From Anniella stebbinsi (taxonomy: Eukaryota; Chordata; Lepidosauria; Squamata; Anniellidae), in contig JARDYH010000007.1 of the NCBI GenBank assembly GCA_029215795.1, positions 97,045,263 through 97,109,262 of the forward strand: 64,000 nucleotides of DNA. The letters are read 5' to 3'. A program made the translations under genes and the position numbers. This document shows, piece by piece, positions 22,201 to 33,840 of this stretch. The stretch's first letter is position 1; every line of letters starts with the position of its first letter. The notes below the pieces were generated by a model. It did not search any database. It saw only the letters and a program-made list of their open reading frames with translations, and was not told the origin of the DNA.

Positions 22201-25200
22201 GATCGGAGTCAGTTTCTCTCCCTCCCAATGTAAGCTGTAAGCACTCACCTCCTGTACTCGGCATTTTTCCTCTCCTTGGGAACATCAAAGAGCTGGTCAA
22301 AAGTGGAGAGGTATGTGATGTAGTCCAGTTTCTGAGAGGGACAGGAGAAGAGAGGAGGTCATTTACCATGATTTAATGCAAGGCATAGTGGCAGCTACAC
22401 CTCATTGTGCTCTCAACAATCCCATTCCTCAAGACCCTGCAGCTGCATTCCACGCAGGCTGCTGCAGAGCAAGAGGTGAGGCAGCCGCCACCCCCCCCCC
22501 CCCTCCGGCCAATCTGTCCAGCTGCCATTCTGCTCCCCCTCTCCAAGAACCACCTCCACTCTATCTGGTCATTCAACATGAGCGAGACGTTCAGAATCAG
22601 TGTGGGAATGGGCTTGTCTCCCGTTTCCTCCCCATCCCCTTTTCCCTTTAGTACAGAATTTACTGGAGAAGGAGGAAACCTCTTCCACCCTAAGGACCCA
22701 ATTCCCTTTCAGAGAACCTCTGGTGGTGGTGCATTCTAGTAATGGGCAGGGCCAAAGGCAAAAGGGGCAGGGCCAAAGGCAAAAGGGGCAGGGCCAAAAA
22801 TATCAGCACATTTTAGTGTGAAATTCTCACTGCAGGACTGAAGCATTTCAACCTTTCCCAACGCGAAAAACACTGCACAAAAGCCGGGACGCCTCCAGAT
22901 GATCAGCTGCTGGGGTAAGGGAGCCTGACCTTGTGGGTGAACCTAAAAGGCCAGGTGGGGACCCAGACCTGAGGTTCCCCACCCCTGATCAATTAGATGG
23001 TAAATACGTGGACAGGGATGGTGCAAGGGTCAGAAGCAAAAACAAAAACCTGCAACAATGAACAGAGCTTTTAAAAAATGCCTCCAAAGCCCAGATAACA
23101 CAATGGGAATCTCACCTCTGAGGACTTGAGGTTAATGTACTTGAGGTAACAGTCATGTAGGTCCAAGTAGCGGCCATATCCTTCTTCATCAGTAAACTCC
23201 ACAAGATCTGCAGGAAGAAAGAATGAGACATAACCCAGCACTTCTATAGCAAGAAAAAGGGAGTGATTCCCAGGATGGAAACAATGGCTCAGTTCGGACG
23301 ACACATTAGGCAATGGAGGAGGGGGGGGGGAACAATCGTCAGTTGTGTTGCTTATTGTGTCGTCTGGAGGGCAACACACAATGCACACACAACTGACAAT
23401 ATGTTAATCAGGCACTTTAAACAACGGAGTGAAACAACGGGCTTGCACGTTGTTTAGCCCAAAGCCCCGTTGTTTAAAGTGTCGTCCGAATTCAGCCCCC
23501 CCTCTCTCCGTGGACTATTCCGTTTCGGAATAGAGTTCTGCCGCCTACAGCAGCCAAAAAAACCCAGCCGCTCTATGAAGCCGGCAGAAATCACAGTGCA
23601 TGCTGGGATACGGCTGGGGGACACACGGAGGAGAGGCTGCAACCAAAATGGCCGCCGCAAGTTGCTTGCAGCCGGGGCGTTTGCCAGTTCAGAGCAGTGC
23701 CGGCTGCAGCATGCCATCTGTGGAGCTCCTCCTGCCTAACGCACGGTCAGTACGTTATTTACCCCTCCGTTGCTTAATATGTCATCCGAACTGAGCCACT
23801 ATGTACTTGCTCTAGGTTGCCTACACCACATCCTTGTTGCAGCATATACTCTGACATTTTCTTTTCATCTACTTTGAAAAGGGCGCTGGATGTCAGGATA
23901 GGAGGCCAAGCAAAGAGCCATGCCAAACAATAGGATTTTAAACTTACTCTGAGCCTCTTCACTGGGGTTTTCCCGGGCCTTCAGGAGTTCCTCAAACTCC
24001 ACCGACATTGGCACACAAATCTAGAGAGAGAAGACAATGTTACTCCTCTTCCTCCTCAGATTCCATGAGATAGGTACTGTACAAATCATGGAAGTGATTG
24101 CACCTAGTCAAGAGCACATTATAATCTACACTAGATAAACAAGAAGGAAAAGATAGATATACACAAGGTGTTATCATCCATCAGAAAGGGGCTATACATT
24201 TTTTTCAGTACCAAATACGTAAATGGGCTCAGGAAGCCAGATTCCGGCTGGACATCAGAAAAAACTTCCTGACTGTTAGAGCAATATGACAATGGAACCA
24301 ATGACCTAGGAAGGTGGTGGGCTCTCCCACACTAGAGGCCTTCAAGAGGCAGCTGGACAACCATCTGTCAGGTATGCTCTAAGGTGGATTCCTGCATTGA
24401 GCAGGGGGTTGGACTCGATGGCCTTATAGACCCCTTCCAACTCTACTATTCTATGATCCTAAATAAATCCTACTCTAAAAATGTTACATAATCAGGAAAC
24501 AGTACTTTTACAACTTAAGCACTGAAAGAAACCTTTTCAGGGGTGATGGTAAATGAGTTTTAAGGGTACTGCAGCACTCCCTATTCTCCAGATAATATTT
24601 TGAAAGAAAAAAATAAAGAGCTTTCCTGAAAAAATTAAAATGCCTTAGCTATCTTCTTAAGGTGAGAAATTTAAAAGTATCTACCACAATTGACGAGTAC
24701 ACACAACAATTATCGATTAAAAAAATAATAAAGCTCCAAAATTGGGCAATTCACTGGGGAATATTACAAAGTTTTCTTTTTTATTTTAAAAGTCCTGTCA
24801 AAACCTTTGCAGGTAGAGCATCACAGAATTTGCTGGATTCCCACTCCTGAGGCTATAGATGCTCCCCACATCAGAGGCTTCACAATTTTGGCTAGGACTT
24901 CAAGAATAACTTCTTTAAACAACTTGAGGAATGAATCCCTCCTTTTTCCACGGCAATAGCCTTTAAGTTGGTGCTACAATATACGTGCCTATCTGAAGAA
25001 TCTTGCTTCTTGTGAAATGGGTCTGTTGTATTTCTTGTTGTAAATTGTAGCAATATAAAAAACAGTTTGTTTTGAAAACTTTCGTTGCAAAGTTAGCATT
25101 GCAAAAATAGTTTGGTTTGAAAAATGTATATGTTTGCTTTTGATTATGGACTGTAGTGTTTAAATCACTCTTCATTTAGCTGTGTAGCTTGTTATAAGCA

Positions 25201-27715
25201 ACAATTATGTATATAGCGCTTACAAAAATTATACAGTCGATAAAAAGTATTTGTCTACCCCAATTTGGAATATTTTCATTGTTTTGCAGTTGTGTGCCTT
25301 GTGCATTATATATTTGTTCCATTTATTAACAGACACTTATTTGACTATTAATTCCAAATGGAAAAAGATTTAGGGGATTCATGAGTTATACGTTAAAATG
25401 AACTCAAATTGTTAAAGAGGAAGACCACATCATATATTCGAATAATAAATCACAAAGCAATGTTCACCTCTATCATGTCTCTCCTTAGCCTCTTTTTTTT
25501 CCAAGCTAAACAAGCCCAGCTGTTTCCCTGCTAGGGGAGATGCTCCAGTCCATTGATCATTTTAGTTACCCCTTTTCTGCACTTTTTCCAATTCTACCAT
25601 ATATTTTATTTAAGTATGGTGATGAGAACTATATACAGCATTCTACGTGTGGTTGCACCATATTTGTATCAAGGCAGTATGATACTGGCAGTTTTATTTT
25701 GAATTCCTTTTCTAATAATGTCTAACATGGAGTTTGCCTTCTTTACAGCAGCCACACACTGGGTAGACATTTTCATTGAGCTGTTCACAACCCCAAGATT
25801 TCTTTCTTGTTCAGTCACCACCAGCACAGATCCCATCAGGTTATACCTGAAGTTGAGATTTTTTGCCCCAACGTGCATTACTTTACACTTGCTTATATTG
25901 AGCCGCATCTGCCATTTGGATGCCCACTCTCCCAGCTTAGAGAGATCCTATAAATAATTCGGTGTCATCGGCAAACTTGGCCATTTCACTGCTGTCTCCT
26001 AATTCCAGATCATTTATGAAGAAGTTGAAAAGAATTGGTCCCAATACAGATCCCTGTGGGACCCCACTGTTCACATCCCTCCATTAAGAGAATTTACTAT
26101 TTATTCCTACTCTCTGCTTTCTGTTCTTTAGCCAGTTACTAAAACCTCTCCCCTTATTCCATGACGGCTAAGTTTGCTCAGAAGTCTTCGGTGTATCAAA
26201 AGCCTTTTAGAAGATCCAGTAAGCAATGTTTACTGGATCACTACTGTTCACATGTTTTTTGACACTAATAGCAGTTTTGACAACTGTTGGGGCCCAGGAC
26301 ACATTCCATATACTGCTTTCAAAACTTTTCAGTGTTCTATCCTGCTTGGTGTAGATCTGGCCTGGGGCACATAGATGTGAATTCGGGGGAGCCGGTCAGC
26401 CACCACAGCTTTATTTTTATTTATTTATTTATTTTATTTCTAACCCACCTCTCCATCCAGATCGAGGCGGGGAACAATAAATATAAATATAAAAATCATG
26501 AAATAGATAAACCATTAAAACAGATAAAAACTAATACATCATTAAAAACATCTTAAAATTCAACTGGGTAGGCTTGCCGGAAGAGATCAGTCTTCACGGC
26601 TCTTTCAAATTCATGAAGACTGGTGAGTTGGCGAATCTCTCCCAGCAGGTCATTCCACAGTCTGGGAGCGGCAGAAGAAAAAGTCTTCTGGGTAACGGTT
26701 GTCAGCCTAGTCTTGGCCAACTGTAGTAAGTTCTTCCCAGAGGACCTGAGTGTGTGGGGTGGATTGTATGGGAGAAGGCAATCCCGCAGGTAACCTGGAC
26801 CCAAACCATGTAGGGCTTTAAAGGTAATAACCAACTCTTTATACTTTGTCCAGAAAGTTTGAGGACTGTGCGAGGAATGTCACAGTCACCCAAAGACACC
26901 CTCACCTCATTTGGGTGCTTTCGATGGAACTCTTTGATCTGCTTGAGACGATTGTAGAATTCTGCAAATTCATTGGGTCCTGAAATGGCGCTGAGCTCTT
27001 CCTTTCGCAACCTGAGGGGCCAGAAGGAGAAGCAAGGAGAACCCTGTTCCTGTTGTCTGAGCCGGGCTGCTTGCAAGAGAAACCCCCCACCCCGGATTCT
27101 TCAGCTGCTGCTTCCCATCTCGAGAAGCATTGGACTTGCTGAATTTGGGCCTCCCGCCCCTGGCCTTACTGGGTTCCGAGGAGAACCGCCCCAACCCCCA
27201 CATCAGAGCTAGCGTCAGCTGGTGCGGCCCCCATCCTGAAGGCAGCCGGGAGGGAGGAAGGCTGCTGCAGGCCCGTCCTTACCCGTCCTTGTCGTCGTAC
27301 AGGTCTCTCAGGTTGCCGCTCACTTCCATGTACCTCTAGCAGGGAGACAGAGACGCGGGCGTCAATGACACAGCGGCGCCCCACCAGCCGGACCTTCCCC
27401 AAAGGCGGCGGCGGCGGCGAGGAGGAGGAGGAGGAGGGCGAGGGGGGATACTCACGTCCTGCATGGCCCGCGTGCGGTGGTCCGAGTTGATCTGGTCCCG
27501 CAGCTGCTCGGGGAGAGAAAAGGGTGAGCAGCAGCGGCGCGGGGGGAGGGGGGGGAGGGAGGAGCCCCCACCCGCCGGCCCTCCCTCCTGCCGGGACCCC
27601 CAAGTGCGCCGGCCCTCACCGTGGACTTGCGCGTCAGCATCTCCTTCACCATCACGTCCATCAGGCGCTCGCGCTCCTCGTGGTAGCGGCGCTGCTGCTC
27701 CAGGATGGTCTCCAT
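18478..27715 (-). CDS. SF3A3: SF3A3, splicing factor 3A subunit 3 (SF3a60)
   Basis: Seventeen exons, transcript order: 27620-27715, 27456-27503, 27283-27335, 26906-27011, 23948-24020, 23116-23207, 22249-22331, 21769-21907, 21477-21545, 21233-21300, 20791-20898, 20444-20513, 20191-20355, 19982-20092, 19567-19657, 19136-19191, 18478-18555. They sum to 1506 nt, 501 aa plus stop, the same length as human SF3A3, and every phase closes. The protein belongs to the SF3a complex of the U2 snRNP and helps recruit U2 to the branch site in the nucleus. Visible parts are [14 protein letters not shown] at the start, a SAP-like helical segment (about 254-290), an acidic Glu/Ser run (about 356-376) and a matrin-type C2H2 zinc finger (C408, C411, H425, H431). 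The start has a perfect Kozak context. Introns 4, 5 and 10 carry transposon insertions. No break is seen; the gene looks intact. Confidence 0.98.
18705..18905 (-). mobile_element. Squamate SINE-like fragment in SF3A3 intron 16
   Basis: It contains CTGCTGGATCTGACTGTGGC, CATCAAGTCCAGAGTCCTGT and GAACATGGCGGTTCCATATA, blocks that recur in one dispersed reptile repeat. The family name and full boundaries are uncertain. Confidence 0.45.
19260..19294 (+). repeat. (GGCA)n microsatellite in SF3A3 intron 15
   Basis: About eight GGCA units in a row. Similar short GGCA arrays occur at about 6376-6400 and 39665-39690. Confidence 0.9.
20954..21136. mobile_element. 183-bp palindromic element in SF3A3 intron 10
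   Basis: The ends are imperfect inverted repeats of about 45 bp: left GGCCTATTCCACACCAAGCA, right the inverse of GGCCTAATCCCCACCAAACA. The arms contain ACTATGAAAGTGGT and its inverse. A truncated copy carrying CAACTGTTGGGGCCCAGGAC lies at 26269-26366 in intron 4. Flanking CCA/CCG might be a 3-bp target duplication. It is non-coding. Confidence 0.6.
22744..22798 (+). repeat. 21-bp tandem repeat in SF3A3 intron 6
   Basis: Unit GGGCAGGGCCAAAGGCAAAAG, about 2.6 copies with starts at 22744, 22765 and 22786. Confidence 0.9.
23286..23797. mobile_element. Inverted-repeat element, TTCGGATGACAC family, copy A (SF3A3 intron 5)
   Basis: 512 bp with long terminal inverted repeats, left GGCTCAGTTCGGACGACAC and right its inverse, flanked by AAT and ACT. 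It aligns over its full length, in opposite orientation, with copy B (40712-41228). A third terminus-like motif lies inside at 23470-23497 and divides off a 212-bp left part bounded by its own inverted repeat. The right part is CpG-rich. A start with GGC and 3-bp duplications suggest a PIF/Harbinger-like MITE (inference). It lies about 80 bp upstream of exon 6. Confidence 0.8.
24215..24460 (+). mobile_element. CR1 LINE 3' end
   Basis: A plus-strand CR1 terminus: CTGGACATCAGAAAAAACTT, then GAGGCCTTCAAGAGGCAGCT, then GGTTGGACTCGATGGCCTTA and CTATTCTATGATCC. It lies in SF3A3 intron 4, followed by about 1 kb of AT-rich sequence with nothing recognised (24460-25460). Confidence 0.9.
25465..26270 (-). 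mobile_element. CR1-clade LINE fragment with reverse transcriptase remnants
   Basis: On the minus strand, the codons around 25960-26080 encode a GTP/VPQ-type turn, a [12 protein letters not shown] block and [10 protein letters not shown], the YxDD-type catalytic motif. Further 3' at 25669-25908 is [14 protein letters not shown], also typical of CR1. Many stops and frameshifts. It differs clearly from the CR1 copies near 46 and 49 kb and looks older. Confidence 0.8.
26390..26835 (-). mobile_element. L2-type LINE 3' end in SF3A3 intron 4
   Basis: The minus-strand frame gives [20 protein letters not shown] and then [18 protein letters not shown], the conserved C-terminus of L2 ORF2. An A/T-rich tail with TTTATTTATT repeats follows. 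It ends about 70 bp upstream of the exon 4 splice donor. Confidence 0.85.
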
Positions 27716-27717
27716 GG

Positions 27718-27748
<31 letters not shown>

Positions 27749-28640
27749 GAGGGCGGAAGTGAGCCCGCCGAGCCGGAAGCCGCCGCTCTTCGCGCCCTCC
27801 GGCCCCGCCGCACCAGCAGGAAGGTTCCGCCGGCGAAGCGGGAGCGGCGCCGGGCAAGACGTCAACTGCCCCCCCCCCCTCGCCCACTTCGCTTGGAAAT
27901 GCGCGTCTCACGGCGCAGGCGGGCGGCGGCGGCGGCGGCGGCGGCGGCGGCAGGAGCCCAGGCTGCTCCTCAGAGGCGGCTTGTGGGGGGCCGGGGAGGT
28001 GGTGGTGGGGGGTTCGCTTGGAAATGCGCGTCTCACGGCGCAGGCGGGCGGCGGCGGCGGCGGCGGCGGCAGGAGCCCAGGCTGCTCCTCAGAGGCGGCT
28101 TGTGGGGGGCCGGGGAGGTGGTGGTGGTGGGGGGCCGGGGAGGTGGTGGTGGTGGGGGGCCGGGGAGGAAGCCGCTCCTCTTGCCAGCGCCGCCCGCGGG
28201 CCAGGGGAGCGGCTGAGCCCCGGGAGAGAGCCCTGGAGGCGCGTGCGGTTGCGGAGGCGGCCGGAGGAGGAGGGCAGCGAGGGGCTGGAGGTGCTCCCTG
28301 CGGGCCGCCATGAGGCCTCGGGGCTCCTGGGCCAGTGATCGAGGAGGGCGCAGCGGGATGCCGAGGGGGGGTGGGGGTGGAGCGGGCAGCGCTTTTGCGG
28401 CCCCAGAAGACGAGGAAGACGCGCCGCCGCCGCCTCCGGTTCCATGCCAGGCGGCGCTGGTGGGTCGGAGAAGCTCTTGGACCTCGGGGATAAGAAGACG
28501 CCTTGCAGATAATAAGGCGCCTCAGCGGCAGCAGCATCGTAGTCTCTCCTTTTCCCAGGCCGAAGCGGGTGGCGGGTGATGGAGCTGCTGCTGCGAAGTC
28601 CCTGCGGGGCGGGCAGGCGCCTCTCTCGTTCCCAAGACTC
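27250..28640 (-). promoter_or_regulatory. SF3A3: CpG island and promoter region of SF3A3
   Basis: A GC- and CpG-rich block covering SF3A3 exons 1-3 and about 0.9 kb upstream. Within 70 bp of the start codon are two ETS-like sites, GCGGAAGTG (27753-27761) and GCCGGAAGC (27772-27780), and further up a CRE-like GACGTCA (27858-27864). No TATA box is seen. This is a usual layout for a housekeeping promoter. GGC trinucleotide runs lie at 27716-27750 and inside the duplicated block upstream. Confidence 0.8.
27888..28165 (+). repeat. Tandem duplication of about 125 bp upstream of SF3A3, with a 25-bp repeat
   Basis: TTCGCTTGGAAATGCGCGTC starts at 27888 and again at 28013. The copies share the same order of blocks and differ mainly in the number of GGC units. 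After the second copy, a 25-bp unit based on GGGCCGGGGAGGTGGTGG is repeated with starts about 28110, 28135 and 28160. Confidence 0.92.
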
Positions 28641-30899
28641 TTCTCAACAAGCGGGGGGGGGGGGGGCTGCGTGGAGTAAATCAGCACCGCAGGACGTGGG
28701 GGGTGGGGGGGCATTTTGATCGTTCTTTTGTGTATGTTTCTTTAAAGTTACCGCTGCTGTTTTATTGCTTTGTTTTTAATTCTGATATGTGTACTTTTTG
28801 AACAATAATGAGTTCTTGTACGAACAGTGGCATAGAAATTACATGAAGATAAATAACTACATACAGGGAGGGAGGTGGGTAATGTGTTTTCTTTTAATGG
28901 CAAAAAGCTCAAAAAATGACCCACCCCAACACCTGCAATCTGAAGTGGCGCAATCCCCTCACTCACTCTGTCCGTCACCTTCATTTTGCTTCAGGTATAG
29001 ATTGGCTCCTCCGAGTCTCTCTGTGTTGCCCATAGAAGGTGGGGAGGGAGAGAGGGAGGGCCAAGACCGCTGAGAGGCTCCCCATCCAGGTGGCAGATCA
29101 AGCAGAGCTAGGAAGAGCGAGAGTGAATGCTGCCAGCCCAGGAAGAGCAAAGCTCCACGCTGCTGCTGCTGCTGCTGGGCCTTTCCTTCCACTTCCCCTC
29201 TGCCTACAGACCCAGGAGCCCTGCTGGGCTGACAGCGCACAGGATGGGCGGCTGGATCGGTGGGTCTCCTGGTGGAATGTCACCTGGGCCATGGGGGAGG
29301 GGGGGAGCCAGGATACTGGAAAGGGGCTGTTGCTCTCTGCAATCACAGAATGGCAGCTTGGCCTTGGAATACCCCATTGCCAAGGGGGACAGCAAATGAG
29401 GCTCAGCCAGCACCCCTCCCTTCCCAGCTGTCCTTTCCATCTCTTCTGTCATGCCAACTGCCATGCCCATCCCAGGCCCCGAATGGGCCCAGAGCACACG
29501 GAGTGATGTGACCGAGCTATAGGATTGCTTGCCGGAGGCCCTTTCCCGGCAGCCTTCAAGGTGAGGCAGTGTTGAGAATGTGAATGGCCAGCTGGTCCAC
29601 CAGGGGTCTCCAGTGGCAAGCCGGGGCCCTGGAGAGAATTCCCCCCCCCCTCCAGCCTCTGTCACAGGGGTCCTCTGCAGCTCACTGGTGCCTGTGTGCA
29701 TGTTGTGGGTCAGTGCTTATTCTCTGGGGCTCAGCCATGGCAGGATAGCAAAGCCCCTCATGGGAGAAACAAGTCAACAGACCTCCCTCAGCAATGGTGG
29801 GGGGGGGGCAAGGGATTCCTGAGCAACCGCTGGAATGTGGTCCATCAATAATTAAACACTTTGATGTCCCCCTTGCTCTCCCCTTATAGGAGTAAAGAAA
29901 GGTTCTCCCGTTGAACTAGATGCTGATCCAGAGGTGTACAGGTTCCTGAGGGGACACCTCAAGCCACAGCCCTCTCTTGGCTACAGGAGGTTGCAAATGA
30001 GGTGTGGAAATGTGCTTTCCTATTAGAGGTGAAATTGTGTGTGGGGGGGGGAGGGCTGGCTGTTGAGATTAATTTTAAAAAAATTTCTTCAGTGGGGTAG
30101 CACATTAGATCCACAAAGAAGTGGCCTGTTCACTGCCATACAAAATAGCAAGAAGCCTCTTTTGTGTCTGGCGGGAAATAGGTCCACACTGCCAAGTAGG
30201 CTACAGCAGGGCATGCAGGTACAACTAGACCGTCAGCAGCAGGAGCTGCCAGAGGATGGCATTGCTGCTAGTGCCAATGGCCCTACATTGTGCCGTGTTT
30301 TTGGGTGGAGAGCTCCACCACTCCACTCCCATCACCGGGTCGAAGGCTTCTCCAAGGCAGCACCCAGCAAATGGGAGGAGAGTAAGAAGAAATGACCCCC
30401 CCTTTCCCCTGAGCAGGTCTCCTCTGAACATGGTGGCTGGAGGGCACCTAGAATTCACGTGCTCTGGAGCAGGTGGATTGTGGCCCAGCGGGGGTCAACT
30501 TGTGGTGGAGCCCCTGCTAGTAAAGAATGCTGGACGAAGTGGCCCTTCATCTGACTCAGCCAGGCATGTTTCCAAGTTCTTAGGTACACACAGCTGAGAT
30601 TCTGAGCACACCTGCTTTGTAAATGTAAGCAATTTTTGGATGACACTGATTAGGTCTTCGGACTAGTTTTAGGCCTGGTTTGGAGATGGGAACAAATCTT
30701 GGTCACCTGGTGGATAATGATTTACACCTGGGAATGCTTTTGGCTTTTGACCTTTTGGCTTTCCTGGCCCTTTCAATGGCTTTGGATACATTGAGGACAC
30801 ACGTTGGATGCGGTTTTGTCATTTGGGCAGAAGGTGGAGGATTCCATATCTGTTCCCTCATCATGGGTTGATTGTTTCTTGCTGATGTTTAGCTACTTT
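28641..30899. other. SF3A3-FHL3 intergenic, nothing recognised
   Basis: No exon or transposon could be identified. A 14-base G run lies near 28653 and a short CTG repeat near 29160-29180. Confidence 0.4.
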
Positions 30900-31184
30900 G
30901 CACTCCTTTCGTCAACAGGTGAAGACCTTTTTATTCTCCCAGCATTTTAACAGCTAAATTAACTCAATTTTAACCCTTGCTGTTTTAAATTTGTATTTTA
31001 ATCTGTATTAATCTCTGCTGCTTGGTTTTATCCTGGTTGTGTTTTTATTGTATGTTATTTTGTGTTTTTAGAGTGTGGTTTGTTTTATATCTCTTAAAAT
31101 GATTTCATGGTTTTAATCTTTGTGAACCGCCTAGAGAGCTTCGGCTATAGGGCGGTATAAAAATGCAATAAATAAATAAATAGC
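30900..31184 (+). mobile_element. L2-type LINE 3' end
   Basis: It starts with codons like EDLFILP, then a T-rich 3' UTR and the well-conserved squamate terminus GAACCGCCTAGAGAGCTTCG, then GGGCGGTATAAAAATG and an AATAAATAAATA tail. Confidence 0.85.
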
Positions 31185-31609
31185 CAGCAGCTTTTCCTCT
31201 CTGCTTGGGTGGGGAACCTATTAAAATGGCCAGCCCTTGGAGGCTAATGGATTCTGGAGGATTCTTCTGCTGGTATGGCTGATCCTCTGGATGATGCCCT
31301 GGTCACTCTGTGCCTTAAGTGCCTTCTCCCTCTCTGCAATGCTCACACAGCTCCTTGGGAAACATGTGAGCTGAGGGCAATAAAGCAAGTGGGATGACGC
31401 TGGAACGCAAGTAGAGGGAGACTCATGCCGAATCTGACTGAGCACAGGTTAGGGCTCATGGCTGAATTTATTCTGCAGGGGTGAGGGTGGCAAAGACGGG
31501 CTCTTCTTTTCCACCATCTTTGCATTGCATCTTTACAGTGTCACTTAGTGGAGCTTCTCTAGGTGGTTTGGGGCCTGCTCTAGCCCACCCCAGGGAGACG
31601 GTTGGTTGT

Positions 31610-33840
31610 ACCCTCAGTGGCACACTGTGACAAGTTTGTGAGGCACTTTAAAGGAAGTTGATCAAATCTGCATGACTACAAGTCTACAGTGAGTGCAATT
31701 CCAGTACAGGAGGTGTCCAGAACACTGGTCGGTCTAGTTCTGGACCTGAGGATACTAGTGAGTGCTTGATCACTCAGCCAGTTGCCTCAGCCCGGCTTAT
31801 CACATTTGACAGAGAAGGGGTGTCTGGCTGGGTCCAGGAGATTTTTTAATTGCTCTATTCTTTGGAGGAATTATCGCTCTGCCCCATGGCAGTAATGCTA
31901 TGGGGTTCCACAGGGCTCCATGTTATCCTTCATGCTTTTCAGCACTGACATGAAACCACTGGTAAAGATTATCTAGGGAGGTGGCCTGAGGTGTTCCCAA
32001 TATGTGGATGACACACAGTTCTACTTCTTCTTTGCAGCTAATACAAGGGATGCAGTTGATGTTCTGAACCAGGAATGGTAATGGACTGGATGAGAGTAAT
32101 AAAGTGAGACTCAGTCCGGGCAAGACAGATACTATTTGTTGGTGGTTTGTCTGTCTGTCTGTCTGAGTGGTGTTTGCCCTGTTCTGGGGGGGGGGGGGGT
32201 TTGGGCATTCTCCCCTGATGGGCTAGCTGTATAGTTTGGATCAATTTTGGATCCGTTCTCATCATTAGAGACACAGGTGCTTTCACTGGTTTGGAGCGCT
32301 TTTTATGGGCTTAGACCAGGGGTCTCTCACGTTGTGTCTCTGGGCACCAATGTGCTCGCAGCTCCTCTCTTGGTGCCTGCCAGGCTCCCTGCCCCTCCAG
32401 ATTTTTATTTTATTTCTAAGGTTTTTTTAAAAATTAAAACTTTTTTTTAACTGGGAGGCTGGCATGCTGAAAAGCATTGGGGCACCCCTAGCCCTAGCTT
32501 TATTTGGACTCATAAGAGTGGTTTTGTGTTTTATAGCTCAGACTCCACCTCTGCCTTGTAGTTACATTTTTAGGCAAGTTACTTTCCTTTTAGTCTCACC
32601 TGTTTGGTTTCTGGGAAATGAGTGCGTTGTGACCATGGTAGCCATTTTGTAAGAGCATAACAGCACTCTCAAAATTCAAAGTGGTTGGGACTCCAGATAC
32701 CAGCTATCACCCTACCTGGACTGCGATAGGCTTGGGATAGTTATTTATGCTCTAGTATCCCTTGTTTGGATTATTGCAATGCAATGCATTATATTTGGCT
32801 TATGTTTAGGACTGTGAAAATGGTCCAGAAAAATTCAGCTAGCCAAAGAGGGGAGCTAGATTGTTAATGGGGATTGCATGATACAAACACCTTATGCCTG
32901 TACTTTGCCATCATCACTGGCTGCCATGAAAGCTCTGGGAGAAATTGTCTGGTGATGTGGGCTGGAGCATGCTTGCAATGTAGATGATAACCAGCTCTAC
33001 CTCTTGTTTCTAGCCACTTGGCCCAGTATTGGAATGGATAAGGGAGAACATACTGAGAGTTGATCCAGACAAGATGGAGGTGCTGTGACCCGTGAAAGTG
33101 GTTACTCTGGATGGAGTTTAACAGTTGACCTTGCCTGGGGTCTGCCACTTGTCTTGGAGGAGTCAGGAGTACACGGTGGAGAGTCTGGGGAACTGGGGAA
33201 GCTGAGGCAGCAGCGCTGTTGCCCAAGGATGCTTTTGATCAGCTGAGGCTGCAGCGCTATCTGGAGAGGGTGGGCCTTGCCTCTGAGACCCCTCCGCTAG
33301 TGATGTCCAGGCTGGACTACTGCAATGCACTCTATGTGGGCTGCCTTTAAAGGTAGTTTGGAACTTCAACTGATGCAGAATGCGGCCGGCCGGCGTGTTG
33401 AAAGGAGCGCCTCCTCCCATACCAAGCTGTCTGCATTGGAGGTGCATTTTTGTTTACCTGTCTTTCAAGAACAACCGGACTGGTGGGTACAAAGGACAGG
33501 GCTGTTTCAGTGGTGGCACCAGACCTTTGGACTTCATTTGCAGCTGGGGTGCCTCAAGAACTGTCTTTGCAGTCCTTCAGAAGAGCCCAGTGTATTTCTT
33601 CCCAGTGGCGGCCTCCACTCGTCAACAGGACGAGTTGATGGACATTGTTTGAGAGTGTGATTGATTTCAGTGTTTGTATTTGGCTGGTTTTAGTCTTATT
33701 GTTTGGTTTTTATCTGTTATTTGGATTTTAAAATTATGTACTATTGTTGTATTTGTGTAAGTCACTTTGTAAGAAGACTCTCTTGTGCTTGAGGCAGCCG
33801 AGAAGCATCCTGAAATAAACACACACATGTATGCAGGTGG
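31610..33840 (+). mobile_element. L2-type LINE remnants, at least two copies
   Basis: 31895-32110 encodes a GVPQGSMLS-like turn and QYVDDTQFYF, the reverse transcriptase catalytic box. 32700-32880 and 33160-33660 both contain the later DYCNA-like block and QLMQNAA, so two copies overlap the same domain. Both are broken. A hAT-like element (32317-32696) interrupts the stretch. Confidence 0.75.
32317..32696. mobile_element. hAT-like non-autonomous element
   Basis: It starts CAGGGGTCTCTCACGTTG and ends GTGGTTGGGACTCCAG, an imperfect inverted repeat with the CAGGGGT-type end usual for hAT elements. No clear target duplication and no coding frame. Confidence 0.5.

Noticed and set aside
27336..28714. 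Long open frames in the SF3A3 CpG island
   Set aside because: Low-complexity Gly/Arg/Pro products arising from GGC repeats and the tandem duplication. Only SF3A3 exons 1-3 show protein similarity.
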